Assembly (NCBI GenBank): GCA_031969915.1
Contig: DALYJJ010000065.1
Location: 1 to 32,687, forward strand
Direction of reading: 5' to 3'
DNA from: DALYJJ01 sp031969915
Lineage (GTDB): Bacteria; Acidobacteriota; Terriglobia; Bryobacterales; Bryobacteraceae
DNA: 32,687 nucleotides
A program made the position numbers and the translations under genes. A model generated the notes under the pieces. That model was not told the origin of the DNA and searched no databases. It was given only the letters and a program-made list of their open reading frames with translations. Position 1 is the first letter of the stretch, and every line of letters starts with the position of its first letter. Shown here piece by piece: positions 17,071 to 25,197 of this stretch.

Positions 17071-19389
17071 ATGAAGCAAATAACCTCCCTCTTGTGGCTT
17101 GTCGCAAATCTGTTTCTTCTCTGTCCCCTGTGCGCGCAAACGCCGACGGTGGTGCGGGGACGAGTGCTCGATCAGAGCGGCGGAGCCGCTGTCAACGTGG
17201 CTGTCAAACTCGCTTCCACCGACGCCTCCGCTCGCGTCACGCGGACTGACGCCTTCGGCGACTACCGCTTCGCTGCCGTTCCGCCGGGGGTCTACACCCT
17301 CACCGTCGATCTCGCCGGCTTTCTCCCTGTAAATCAAACGGTCACCCTCGCCGCAGGCGTCACGCTCACCCAGGACCTCGTCCTCGCCCTGTCCACCCAA
17401 GTCACGCAGGTGGTGGTCCGGGCCGACGCCGCCGCCACACTCACCCGCGCGGAGACTCCGACCCTGGAACTCCCCCAGTCCGTTCAGGTCATCGACGAGA
17501 AGGTGCTCGATCAACAGCAGGTCGTGCGCCTGGAGAACGTGTTCCGCAACATCTCCGGCGTCAATCAGTTCTCCGCCTACCAGGACTTCAACATTCGCGG
17601 CTTCCGCTCTGGGGAGCAGGCCGTCCTCTATAACGGCTCCCGCGCCGGCCTCTATACTTTCTGGACCTCGCCCATGCTGGCCAACATCGACCGCGTCGAA
17701 GTCCTAAAGGGGCCGGCAAGCGTTCTCTATGGCTCCGGTCAGCCTGGCGGCCTCATCAACCTGGTGACCAAGAAGCCCCTACCGGTCTTCCGCAATCAGG
17801 TGTCGTACACCTACGGCCAGTTCAAGCAGCACCGGACGCAGGTCGACTCCACAGGGCCGCTCAACAGCGCCCGCACCCTCCTCTACCGCTTCAACGGAGC
17901 TTACTTCAGCAACCAGAGCTTCCGTTGGTTCAACCAGGCCGACAACTATCTCGTCGCACCCGCCTTGACGTGGGCTACCTCCAGCCGCTCCCGCCTCACC
18001 TTGGAAGGCGAACTCATGAAGGACAACCGCACGGCTCAGCGCGACCGCGGCATCGTGGCCCCGCGGAACAACGTCGACCTCCTGCCCATCGGCTTCACCG
18101 TCCAGGAGCCCACTGACTCCCAACGCAACTCCGGCGACGCCCTCCAGCTCAACTACGTCCATAGCTTTGCCGAAACCTGGACCCTCCAGACGACGGCCCG
18201 TTTCGCCCGCAACCGCTACCGCGACTCCTACCATGAGCCCCGCCCCTTCTCCCCCGACTTCCTCTCCATCACCCGCCAATTCCGCGACTTCAACCGCTTC
18301 GCCTCCCGCAAATGGCTCAATACCTTTGCGAGCGGCACCCTCCAGACCGGCTCTATCCGTCACAACCTCACCTTCGGCCTCGACTTCGGGTTTCAGGGCG
18401 ACGACATTCGCGGCGACCGCACCGCCGATCCGATAGACGGAGTCCCCAGCCTCAGCCTTGTCACCTTTACCTACGGCCTCGCTAACCCCACGGCGTACCG
18501 CTTCCGCAATCGTTCCTCCGGAGACGGGGACTCCCGCCAGTATGGCCTCTGGGTGCGTGATCAGTTCGACCTCACCTCCCGCATCAAAGCCATGTTCGGG
18601 GCCCGCGTCACCGGGTTCAAGGACTGGAACGTCAGCTTCAACGAGATCGCGCGCGTGGCAAGTTCTCAGCAGTTCGGCGACCGCGATGTCGCCCTTCAGG
18701 CCGGCCTCGTCTATCTGCCCTTTTCCAATACCTCCGTCTACGCCAACTTCGCCGAGTCCTTCCTGCCGCAAGGCACCAGCACTATCGGACGCGGCGGCCC
18801 TTTTCAACCCGAGACCGGCCGCCAGTTCGAATTCGGAGCAAAGCGCGAGTGGTTCAACAACCGGGTTTCCTCCACTCTCTCTTTCTTCGACATCCGCCGT
18901 CGCAACATCCTGGTCGTCGATCCCAACTCACCGTCGGCCTTCCTCATCCCCCTCGGCGAGGTAGCCTCGCGCGGCACGGAGCTGGACGTCATCGGGAAAG
19001 TCAATGACCGGCTCAACGTCACGGCCAACTACGCCTACCTGGACGCCAAAGTTACCAAGGACACTGCGCTCAACCGCGTCGGCCGCCGCAATGAAAACGC
19101 GCCGCGCAACGCCGCCAACCTGTGGGCGTATTATCAGCTCCCATTCTGGAATCTCAGCGCGGGCCTGGGCGTCTCCTACGCCAGCAGGCGCCCCACTTTC
19201 GATACCCTCGTCATTCCCGGTTACACCATCGCCAACGCCTCCCTTGCCTGGACCCGCGGCCCGCTGCGGCTGACAGCCACCATGGACAACCTCGCTAACC
19301 GCCGCTACTTCCTGGGCGGCTACGGGGCCACTACCCTCTTCCCCGGCTCTCCACGCGTATGGCTCCTGAGCTCAACGTTTCTGTTCTGA
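17071..19389 (+). CDS. TonB-dependent siderophore receptor with carboxypeptidase-like N-domain
   Basis: A 772-residue outer-membrane receptor. ATG 17071 is chosen because it gives a signal peptide (MKQITSLLWLVANLFLLCPL, cleavage near CAQ) and follows AAAGGAAGAGG; the frame is open further upstream but lacks a leader. Residues ~26-107 form a CarboxypepD_reg-like domain (VVRGRVLDQSGGAAVNVAVK). The plug starts near 128 with ETPTLELPQSVQVIDEKVL, a signature of FhuA/FpvA-type siderophore receptors, followed by NIRGFRSGEQAVLYNG and VEVLKGPASVLYGSGQPGG. The rest is a 22-strand barrel with the PGYTIANASLAW region near the end and a terminal Phe (STFLF). Probable role: energy-dependent uptake of a ferric siderophore. 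It overlaps the PepSY gene by 31 nt, and the two likely work together in iron acquisition. Confidence 0.95.
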   Translation: MKQITSLLWLVANLFLLCPLCAQTPTVVRGRVLDQSGGAAVNVAVKLASTDASARVTRTDAFGDYRFAAVPPGVYTLTVDLAGFLPVNQTVTLAAGVTLTQDLVLALSTQVTQVVVRADAAATLTRAETPTLELPQSVQVIDEKVLDQQQVVRLENVFRNISGVNQFSAYQDFNIRGFRSGEQAVLYNGSRAGLYTFWTSPMLANIDRVEVLKGPASVLYGSGQPGGLINLVTKKPLPVFRNQVSYTYGQFKQHRTQVDSTGPLNSARTLLYRFNGAYFSNQSFRWFNQADNYLVAPALTWATSSRSRLTLEGELMKDNRTAQRDRGIVAPRNNVDLLPIGFTVQEPTDSQRNSGDALQLNYVHSFAETWTLQTTARFARNRYRDSYHEPRPFSPDFLSITRQFRDFNRFASRKWLNTFASGTLQTGSIRHNLTFGLDFGFQGDDIRGDRTADPIDGVPSLSLVTFTYGLANPTAYRFRNRSSGDGDSRQYGLWVRDQFDLTSRIKAMFGARVTGFKDWNVSFNEIARVASSQQFGDRDVALQAGLVYLPFSNTSVYANFAESFLPQGTSTIGRGGPFQPETGRQFEFGAKREWFNNRVSSTLSFFDIRRRNILVVDPNSPSAFLIPLGEVASRGTELDVIGKVNDRLNVTANYAYLDAKVTKDTALNRVGRRNENAPRNAANLWAYYQLPFWNLSAGLGVSYASRRPTFDTLVIPGYTIANASLAWTRGPLRLTATMDNLANRRYFLGGYGATTLFPGSPRVWLLSSTFLF

Positions 19390-20552
19390 CGCCGCCGCCC
19401 GCCCCGGCCTTGGCGTTCCGTACGCGCCTGGTCCGCTGGCTCTTCCGCATTCATCGCTGGACCGGCCTCGTCGCCGGCATCCCGATCGCCGTCATTCTCG
19501 TCAGCGGGACCGTCGTGGTATTCAAAGACGAGATCGATGAGTTCGCCAACCCGCGGCTGCTGGTCGTTCAGCCCGCCCGTTCGCGCGTTCCCATCGATCA
19601 GGCCCTCGCCTCCGTCCTTCCCGTTCAAAGCATCACACTGCCAGTCGAACCCCATCGCCCCTATCTTGCCTACCGCCGCTCCTCGAACGGCGGGAACGAA
19701 CAGGTGGCAATCGATCCCTACCGCGGCACCGTCCTCGGCGCCCGCCCTGCCAACGGTCACCTCGCCGACATCCTGCGGCAACTTCACGTCCGCTTCTATT
19801 TCTTCGGCGCCACGGGCCGTATTGTCGTCGGCGCCCTGGGACTCATCCTCTGCCTTTCGGGCATCACCGGCCTGATTCTGTATCCGCGATTCCTCCGCGG
19901 TCAAAGCTGGCGCTCCATCCGCATGCGACGGGGAGCGCAGTGGGCAAACAGCGACATCCACAAGCTCGCCGGCATTGTGACTCTCGCGGTGAACCTCCTG
20001 TGGGCCCTTACCGGCGCCGTCCTCGGACTGGAAAACTTGGCGGCCTACTATCGCCCCGCTCAAAAGTACCTCCACCCGCAGCCCACGGTCCGCGCTTCCA
20101 CGAGCCCTTCTAGGGTTACTCTGGAGAACGCCCTCGCTACCGCTGCGCATGCCATCGACGGCTTCACCCCGCGCAGCCTGTCGTTTCCCTCAAGAGCCGG
20201 CCAGCCGGTTGTCGTTCACGGCAACGTCCACGGCGCCTGGAGCGCTCCGGCTTCCAGTTGGGTGGCCTTGGATCCTGCTACCGGAGCCGTCCTCGAAACA
20301 CACGACGAACGCGCCGCCCATCTCGCCACCCAGATCTACAATCTCCACGATCCTCTCCACTTCGGCTACTTCGGCGGCGCTGCGACTCGATGGCTTTGGT
20401 TCGTAGCCGGAGCCTTTGTATCGGTCCTCCCGATCACAGGCTATGCCGTCTGGTGGCTCAAGCGCCGCGGTCCCAAAGGGCAGTTCCGCTGCTGCGACTC
20501 CCCCGCCATTCGAGGGCGAGCGACCATCGCAACTCCGTCCCGTCACCTTTGA
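19359..20552 (+). CDS. PepSY-associated inner-membrane protein (PiuB-like)
   Basis: A 397-residue PepSY_TM family protein. It opens with the family pattern RWLFRIHRWTGLVAGIPIAV (about 26-45) and has four membrane helices: VAGIPIAVILVSGTVVVF, IVVGALGLILCLSGITGLIL, LAGIVTLAVNLLWALTGAVL and FGSVAGAF-like near the C-terminus (WFVAGAFVSVLPITGYAVWW). Conserved histidines lie at the HRW, NSDIHKLAG and NLHDPLHFG segments, the positions proposed to bind heme. Such proteins sit beside siderophore receptors and may reduce or help process ferric siderophores in the periplasm. The start ATG 19359 overlaps the receptor by 31 nt and has a weak ribosome site, so translation is probably coupled. The last ~25 residues are variable. 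Confidence 0.88.
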   Translation: MAPELNVSVLTPPPAPALAFRTRLVRWLFRIHRWTGLVAGIPIAVILVSGTVVVFKDEIDEFANPRLLVVQPARSRVPIDQALASVLPVQSITLPVEPHRPYLAYRRSSNGGNEQVAIDPYRGTVLGARPANGHLADILRQLHVRFYFFGATGRIVVGALGLILCLSGITGLILYPRFLRGQSWRSIRMRRGAQWANSDIHKLAGIVTLAVNLLWALTGAVLGLENLAAYYRPAQKYLHPQPTVRASTSPSRVTLENALATAAHAIDGFTPRSLSFPSRAGQPVVVHGNVHGAWSAPASSWVALDPATGAVLETHDERAAHLATQIYNLHDPLHFGYFGGAATRWLWFVAGAFVSVLPITGYAVWWLKRRGPKGQFRCCDSPAIRGRATIATPSRHL

Positions 20553-20660
20553 TCTGCGGCCGGTACACCTACGAGGAGCGGCCCAAACACGGTCGAAGAG
20601 ATATCGGGACTCTTCGAGAAACTCGCCGGCATGTCGCAGCGGCGCATGGACTGAACCTCC

Positions 20661-20920
20661 GCCTCTCAGGACGGCTATGTCGCACAGATATCGAACCGCG
20701 CCGGCGCTCTGATGCGCGTCGGGCTGAGGGACCACGTGAACTGCGCGTCTTCCTCAAGTACCCGAAGAACGCGCCGCCCGGCGAGGGCGAGTCGTTCCGC
20801 ACGGACAATGTGATCAGCGACCTTCCGGCCGGTGAGAACCTGAGATCGTTGTTGGCCGTCGCTCCCGGCGTGAGGCAGGCGCTGGCGGACGGGCATAGAA
20901 TAAAGTTGTGCGGGTCCTAA
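20661..20920 (+). pseudogene. Frameshifted, internally deleted anti-sigma-like gene relic
   Basis: From 20667 one frame reads SQDGYVAQISNRAGALMRVG and DHVNC. Near 20745 the sense jumps to the neighbouring frame, giving VFLKYPKNAPPGEGESFRTD, then VISDLPAGENLRSLLAVAPG, ending at TAA 20918-20920. These pieces resemble, from memory, the membrane-adjacent and C-terminal parts of zinc-finger anti-sigma-like proteins of Acidobacteriota. A central part of roughly 100 residues seems to be missing between FRTD and VISD. One lost base would explain the frame change. The part before 20661 (20553-20660) contains only a short, unassignable stretch in the first frame (TVEEISGLFEKLAGMSQRRM then stop). The end overlaps the GTG start of the TPR gene. 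Confidence 0.5.
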
Positions 20921-21963
20921 GCTCGTTCGCTTTTTGCGTCGTGCTGGCATGCGCACAAACTTCACAACCGCCTTTGGTGGAGACACCCAGACCGACGGAG
21001 GCGCCGCCGCGCCCCGAGTTCGTTCAAGTCAGCTCCGTGTCCGTCACCGGCCGGGTGGTATTGGAGGACGGCAGCGCGCCGCCGCAGCAGGTCTCGGTGC
21101 AAGGGGTGTGTCACAGCAGCATCGGTGAGGCGGTCTACACGAGAGACCGCTTTCGGGTCACCGTCGGTCAACGGGTAACACGCGATCCAACGCCCGGAGT
21201 CATTGGCGGCACCCTTGCCGGCTGCGAGGTACGGGCGCAACTCGAAGGGTTCCTGCCGGCGGTTCATGCCATGGGCTCCATCCCTCCCAGCGGAAGCCTC
21301 GACATCGGGCTCCTGGTGCTCCGCCCGATGGACAAGATCAAAGGCTACACGTACAGCATGAACAGCGCCCAAGCGCCGAAGGACGCAAAGAAGGCGCTTG
21401 AGAGAGGCGTAGAGCTGGCGGGGAAGAACCGGCTGGGGCCGGCGCGGAAAGAGTTAGAACGGGCACTCGCGCTCTATCCGCGGTTCGCGGAAGCCTGGTT
21501 CGAACTCGGCGCGGTCTTTCATCGGGAACAGAGGATCGCGGAGGCGCAACAGGCGTATGAGAAGGCAATGTCGCTAGACAGCCGATTTCTCAAGCCTCAT
21601 CTCCAACTCGCGATGATCGCCGCGGCGCAGCGGCAGTGGCAGGATGTGCTTGCGATGACCGAGCGGATCATCGGCCTGAACCCCTATGAATTCCCGCAGG
21701 CGCACTTGTATAGCGGGGTGGCCAATTACAACTTGAAGGACCTTCGGGCGGCGGAGCGCGCGGTCCGCCGGGCGATCGAGTTGGACGCGCCGCATCGCTT
21801 GCCCAAGGCGTACCATCTGCTGGGCGTGATTGCGCTCGACCTGGGGGATCGCGCCGGGGCACTCGCGAACCTGCGGTTGTACTTGAAGTACGCGCCGCAG
21901 GGGAACGACGCCGAGCAGGTCAAGGCGCAGGTTGCCGACCTGGAGGCACAGGTTCTTCGTTAG
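20908..21963 (+). CDS. Secreted TPR protein with carboxypeptidase-regulatory-like domain
   Basis: A 351-residue protein from GTG 20908. Residues 1-17 form a signal peptide (MRVLSSFAFCVVLACAQ), a reason to accept this start despite a poor ribosome site. A Pro-rich spacer (PPLVETPRPTEAPPRPE) leads to a beta-sandwich of the CNA-B/carboxypeptidase-regulatory type at about 35-125 (VSVTGRVVLEDGSAPPQQVS, LEGFLPAVHAMGSIPPSGSL). Tetratricopeptide repeats follow at about 150-340, for example ARKELERALALYPRFAEAWF, QQAYEKAMSLDSRFLKPHLQ and AERAVRRAIELDAPHRLPKA. It is probably a periplasmic or surface scaffold for protein contacts. Partners are not evident. Its start lies within the relic gene's end, so it may have lost an original upstream partner. 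Confidence 0.85.
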   Translation: MRVLSSFAFCVVLACAQTSQPPLVETPRPTEAPPRPEFVQVSSVSVTGRVVLEDGSAPPQQVSVQGVCHSSIGEAVYTRDRFRVTVGQRVTRDPTPGVIGGTLAGCEVRAQLEGFLPAVHAMGSIPPSGSLDIGLLVLRPMDKIKGYTYSMNSAQAPKDAKKALERGVELAGKNRLGPARKELERALALYPRFAEAWFELGAVFHREQRIAEAQQAYEKAMSLDSRFLKPHLQLAMIAAAQRQWQDVLAMTERIIGLNPYEFPQAHLYSGVANYNLKDLRAAERAVRRAIELDAPHRLPKAYHLLGVIALDLGDRAGALANLRLYLKYAPQGNDAEQVKAQVADLEAQVLR

Positions 21964-22129
21964 TCTTCGCACGCCCGCTTCGCAGGCCCGCCCAAGGTGA
22001 GTCACGCATTTTTCCATTTTTTTCAAACCACCGTAAGCGGCTCGAACGAATGCACATATTCGCAGGCATGCGGTACGTTCCGCGGCGGATTCTTGGAAGC
22101 CTGTTGTTAGGATCGAGGCGGATGTAGCC

Positions 22130-22336
22130 ATGAAAAAGCGTGACCTGACCGACTTGATCGCCAGCCGTACAAACATGCCGAAAAGCGCCGCCGCCGAGCA
22201 GGTGCACCGCCTGGTGCACGATATTCTCGACTCGTTGCGGAAAGGCCAGCCCGCGGAGCTGCCCGGACTGGGACGCTTCGAACCGGGGCAGACACCGATC
22301 TTCCGCCCTCATGGAGAAGGGAACGATGGCCGCTGA
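22130..22336 (+). CDS. Shortened HU/IHF-like DNA-binding protein
   Basis: A 68-residue protein starting at ATG 22130, 10 nt after GAGGCGG. Residues 4-53 match the first half of HU/IHF: helix 1 (DLTDLIASRTNMPKSAAAEQ), helix 2 (VHRLVHDILDSLRKGQ) and the first strands with the hallmark glycine turn (AELPGLGRFEP, compare VGFGTF in HU). The DNA-embracing beta-arm and C-terminal helix of ordinary ~90-residue HU are absent; the chain ends shortly after PIFRPH. It should therefore keep the dimerisation core but not wrap DNA normally. The stop overlaps the start of the TIR gene by 11 nt, so the two are co-translated. The TIR protein carries a similar segment, so a mixed dimer is a natural hypothesis. 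Confidence 0.75.
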   Translation: MKKRDLTDLIASRTNMPKSAAAEQVHRLVHDILDSLRKGQPAELPGLGRFEPGQTPIFRPHGEGNDGR

Positions 22337-22952
22337 CGGGACCCGCACCCGTTCGAAGCTCCACGTCCTCGCCAATCTGCCTAGGCCGGCGGAGCCGATG
22401 AGCGTGGAAAACGTCGCCGCGCTGGTGCGCGAATGTCTCTACGAGGGCACCGCGGTGGAGATCGACGGCTTGGGACAGTTCCGCCCACTCCCGGGCGGCG
22501 ACTTTGAGTTCGTGCCCAACATTCAGCCGCGGGTGTTTATCGCGTACGTGGAAGAGGATGTCCGCTCCGCCCTCCGGTTGTATGAGGACCTGCGCGGCGC
22601 CGGCTTCTCGCCGTGGATCGACAAGAAGAAACTGCTGCCCGGCCAGAACTGGCCGCGGGCGATCGAGCGGGCCCTCGATATGGCCTCGTTCGTCATCTTC
22701 TGCTTTTCACGCCGCGCCCTCTCCAAGCGAGGCGGCTTCCAATCGGAGCTGCGGTATGCGCTCGACTGCGCGCGCAACCTGCCGCCCGACCGCGTTTACA
22801 TCATTCCGGCGCGCGTCGAGGAGTGCGCCCTCCCGCAGTACATCTCGAAGGAGATCCAGTGGGTGGATCTGTTTCCCAACTGGGATGCGGGCTTCCGGCG
22901 GATCGTCAATACGATGATTGAAGAGGAGAAGACCCGCCAGCCGGCGGCGTGA
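22326..22952 (+). CDS. HU-like segment fused to a TIR domain
   Basis: A 208-residue protein. ATG 22326 is chosen over ATG 22311 because AAGGGA lies 5 nt before it. Residues ~25-65 look like HU/IHF helix 2 plus first strands (MSVENVAALVRECLYEGTAV, EIDGLGQFRPLPGG), parallel to the small protein encoded just upstream. Residues 69-197 are a TIR domain of the TIR_2 kind: RVFIAYVEEDVRSALRLYED (strand A, helix A), GFSPWIDKKKLLPGQNWPRA (BB-loop region), ASFVIFCFSRRAL, then FQSELRYALD, where E141 sits at the position of the catalytic glutamate of NAD-cleaving TIRs. VYIIPARVEEC and IQWVDLFPNWDAGF complete the fold. Bacterial TIRs often hydrolyse or cyclise NAD in defence or signalling. The HU-TIR combination is unfamiliar to me. 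Convergent to the ROK gene, 11 bp away. Confidence 0.85.
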   Translation: MAADGTRTRSKLHVLANLPRPAEPMSVENVAALVRECLYEGTAVEIDGLGQFRPLPGGDFEFVPNIQPRVFIAYVEEDVRSALRLYEDLRGAGFSPWIDKKKLLPGQNWPRAIERALDMASFVIFCFSRRALSKRGGFQSELRYALDCARNLPPDRVYIIPARVEECALPQYISKEIQWVDLFPNWDAGFRRIVNTMIEEEKTRQPAA

Positions 22953-22963
22953 GGGAGCCGGGT

Positions 22964-23806
22964 TCAGCGGGCCGCCGCCTGTGCCAGGGCGAGCGCGCCG
23001 AGCACGCCGCAGTAGCGCTGCTCCGGCGCCACGATCCGCGGCGCGGGCAGGTAGCCGTTGAGCACCGTCTCCACCTTCTCGCGGATGGCGGGGAACAGGT
23101 GCGCCTGCTCCATCACGCCGCCGCCCAGAATCACCAGCTCCGGGGAGAGCGCGCAGGTCAGCCCGGCCAACGCGAAGCCCAGGTAGAACGCCTCGCTCTC
23201 CCACGCCGGATGATCGGCGGAGAGACCGCGGGCGGGTTCGCCCCAGCGGGCCTCCAGCGCGGGCCCTGACGCCACACCTTCCAGGCACGTTCCGTGCGAC
23301 GGGCAGACGCCCGGAAAATCGCGGTCCATCGGATGAAGCGGTGTAACGATGTGGCCCATCTCCGGATGCAAGCGGCCGTGGAGCAGCCGGCCGTCCACCA
23401 TCGCGCCGCCGCCGATGCCCGTGCCGACAGTCATGTAGAGGAAATTCTCAATGCCCCGCGCGGCTCCCCACCGATGCTCGCCCAACGCCGCCGCGTTCAC
23501 ATCCGTGTCCATCGCCACCGGGACACCCAAGGCCCGCTCCAGCGCTTGCCGCAGCGGGAATCCGCGCCAGGTCAGCTTGGGCGTGGTGGTGAGCGAACCG
23601 GTGCGCACATCCACCGGCCCGAAGGTCCCCACGCCGGCGCCGTCGAACGGCCCGTTCGATCGCAACCATTCCGCCACGGCGCGCACGGTTTCTTCAGGGC
23701 CCAGGGTGTCGAATCGCACCGGCCCCGTCAGGTCATCCGGACCGCTTCCCACCGCGCACACAAACTTTGTGCCGCCCGCTTCAATCGCAGCCCAACGGCC
23801 GGTCAC
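22964..23806 (-). CDS. ROK-family sugar kinase (fructokinase-like)
   Basis: A 280-residue ATP-dependent hexose kinase. GTG 23806 is chosen because it overlaps the upstream stop as GTGA and places the ATP-binding motif at the N-terminus (AAIEAGGTKFVCAVGSGP, about 7-24); the longer open frame to 23956 only adds sequence antisense-like to nothing known. Other family motifs are GVGTFGPVDV, TDVNAAALGEHRWGAARG, YMTVGTGIGGG, and the zinc-binding set HPEMGH plus CPSHGTCLEGVASG (C-x2-H-x2-C). VILGGGVM closes the nucleotide site. The zinc motif with CLEG-ASG-PA is seen in fructokinases such as Bacillus YdhR, so fructose or a related ketose is the likely substrate. It is co-transcribed after the ceramidase-like gene, though a pathway link is not obvious. 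Confidence 0.92.
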   Translation of the reverse strand: MTGRWAAIEAGGTKFVCAVGSGPDDLTGPVRFDTLGPEETVRAVAEWLRSNGPFDGAGVGTFGPVDVRTGSLTTTPKLTWRGFPLRQALERALGVPVAMDTDVNAAALGEHRWGAARGIENFLYMTVGTGIGGGAMVDGRLLHGRLHPEMGHIVTPLHPMDRDFPGVCPSHGTCLEGVASGPALEARWGEPARGLSADHPAWESEAFYLGFALAGLTCALSPELVILGGGVMEQAHLFPAIREKVETVLNGYLPAPRIVAPEQRYCGVLGALALAQAAAR

Positions 23807-25143
23807 TTCCCGACCCTTTTGAGCACGCGCGCGATCCCCGACATCACCCGCTCCTCCACATCTTCGGCGAACGGTCCGGGCATGCCGTAGTAGATCAGGT
23901 TGAAATCCGCCTCGTAGCCGCCCTCCTTCAGCACGCGCAACGACGGGATGTAACACATGACATCGTTCGAGTAGCCGGCCACAATCAAGTCCTCACGCGG
24001 ATGTTCGCGCTTCAGGCGCAGTGCATAGTCCACCACCACCTCGCCGCCGAGCGCGACCAGAGTGAAGGTCCCGCCAAACCGCACCGCCTGCACCGGGTAG
24101 GGAATCTGGCGCAGCGGACGGCTCTCGTCCATCAGCCGCAGCATCTCTTTGGCGCGGCGCACCCGCCAGGCGTTGGAGTCCTGGGATTCCTTTTCGAAGT
24201 CGGCCCGGTCCTTAGGCGCAAACCGCAGATCGACGGTTTCGAAGGCCGATTGGAAGCGGCCCCGCACCGGCTTCATCGGCCCCGCCATCGCCCGCCGGAC
24301 CTCGGCCGCCAGCGCCCGGCCGTGCTCCACCGCCAGTTCCATGGTGCCTCGGGGCTCGGGGTTCTGATCGCCCGCGCAGAGCGTGAAGAACAGGGCAATC
24401 GACGAGGGCGCGGCCCGTTCCAGGTCCTCCGCCGCGGCGCCCGAGTAGTCGCCGTGAATCTGGTAATTGTCGCCGGTCATGGTGGTGTTGTGGCAGGCGT
24501 AGGCGAAGAACACCGCGCGGAGTTCGCCTCCCGGCGCCGTCACCCGCAGCACCGGAACGTCGTTGTCCCGGGGCGCGTTCGGACTCACGCCGAACTTCAC
24601 GCCTTCCGGGCCCACCACGCGGCGGTTCACGCCAAACGTCGCACGCCCATGGGCCAGGTCGAGCTTCGCCGGGGCCATCGACCCCAGCGCCTTGCCCCCG
24701 GCCTCCACCATCGCCTCGACAACCCGCCCCGCGTAGTCCTTCAGCACCGCCACTTCCTCCGTGGGAACCGGTGCGATCAGGCGCAGGTTGGGCCAGACCA
24801 TCGGCCCGGAGTGCGTGTGCGAGGCGTTGATGACAATGTCCGATCGCGTCAGGCCATGCTCCTTCTGGAGTCGCGCCGCGACGGTGTCCGTGAGCTGGCG
24901 CGGAAATCCGATCAGGTCCGCGCCCACCAGCAGAACGCGCTTGCCATTGCCGTCCCGAAGGGCGAGCGCCCGCACCCAGAGTTTCTGCCCGATACCGTCC
25001 GAAGGCTTTGCCCGATTCGCGTATCCCGACATCCAGATAGGCCCGGCCGGGGTGATATCGACGCGGGCCGTGCCCGCCTGGAACTGGGCCGTGAGGGGAA
25101 GGGCCGCGAAGATCAACGCCAGGATGTGAAATTCACATTTCAT
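23803..25143 (-). CDS. Secreted neutral/alkaline ceramidase-like hydrolase
   Basis: A 446-residue protein with a signal peptide (MKCEFHILALIFAALPLTAQ) and a full neutral/alkaline non-lysosomal ceramidase N-terminal-type domain. ARVDITPAGPIWMSGYANR opens the fold, HTHSGP (109-114) supplies zinc-ligand histidines, and ACHNTTM with QIHGDYSG follows. True neutral ceramidases carry a nucleophilic Ser in a GDVSPN-like motif; here the matching place reads AGDQNPEPRG without serine. The protein may therefore cleave another amide or ester, or use metal-activated water. The usual C-terminal domain of ceramidases is missing, as in other short members from soil bacteria. The next gene (ROK kinase) overlaps by 4 nt, so they share a transcript. 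Divergent from the Oar-like receptor, 54 bp away. Confidence 0.88.
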   Translation of the reverse strand: MKCEFHILALIFAALPLTAQFQAGTARVDITPAGPIWMSGYANRAKPSDGIGQKLWVRALALRDGNGKRVLLVGADLIGFPRQLTDTVAARLQKEHGLTRSDIVINASHTHSGPMVWPNLRLIAPVPTEEVAVLKDYAGRVVEAMVEAGGKALGSMAPAKLDLAHGRATFGVNRRVVGPEGVKFGVSPNAPRDNDVPVLRVTAPGGELRAVFFAYACHNTTMTGDNYQIHGDYSGAAAEDLERAAPSSIALFFTLCAGDQNPEPRGTMELAVEHGRALAAEVRRAMAGPMKPVRGRFQSAFETVDLRFAPKDRADFEKESQDSNAWRVRRAKEMLRLMDESRPLRQIPYPVQAVRFGGTFTLVALGGEVVVDYALRLKREHPREDLIVAGYSNDVMCYIPSLRVLKEGGYEADFNLIYYGMPGPFAEDVEERVMSGIARVLKRVGK

Positions 25144-25197
25144 ACTGATTTTTCAGGTGGTAAGATGTTGGCCAGTCTCACACCTGGAAAGACTACC
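25144..25197. promoter_or_regulatory. 54-bp divergent promoter region
   Basis: This gap must hold the leaders and at least parts of both promoters for the ceramidase-like gene (-) and the Oar-like receptor gene (+). CAGGTG (25154-25159) and CACCTG (25181-25186) are inverted copies 21 bp apart that could bind a dimeric regulator. GGAAAG (25186-25191) is the ribosome site of the receptor gene. No standard promoter hexamers stand out. Confidence 0.35.

Noticed and set aside
22130..22952. Thoeris, CBASS or other named TIR defence system
   Set aside because: No ThsA-like, SIR2, SLOG, STING, SAVED or cyclase gene is adjacent; the neighbours are a TPR protein and a sugar kinase.
22942..22977. CGGCGGC/GCCGCCG arms at the TIR/ROK convergent junction as a terminator
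   Set aside because: The 22-base loop, lack of T-runs and location inside both coding ends make it no better than chance in this GC-rich sequence.
23767..25197. N-terminal extension of the Oar-like receptor frame
   Set aside because: The signal peptide and ribosome site are at 25198; the extension is antisense to the hydrolase and kinase genes and has no family features.
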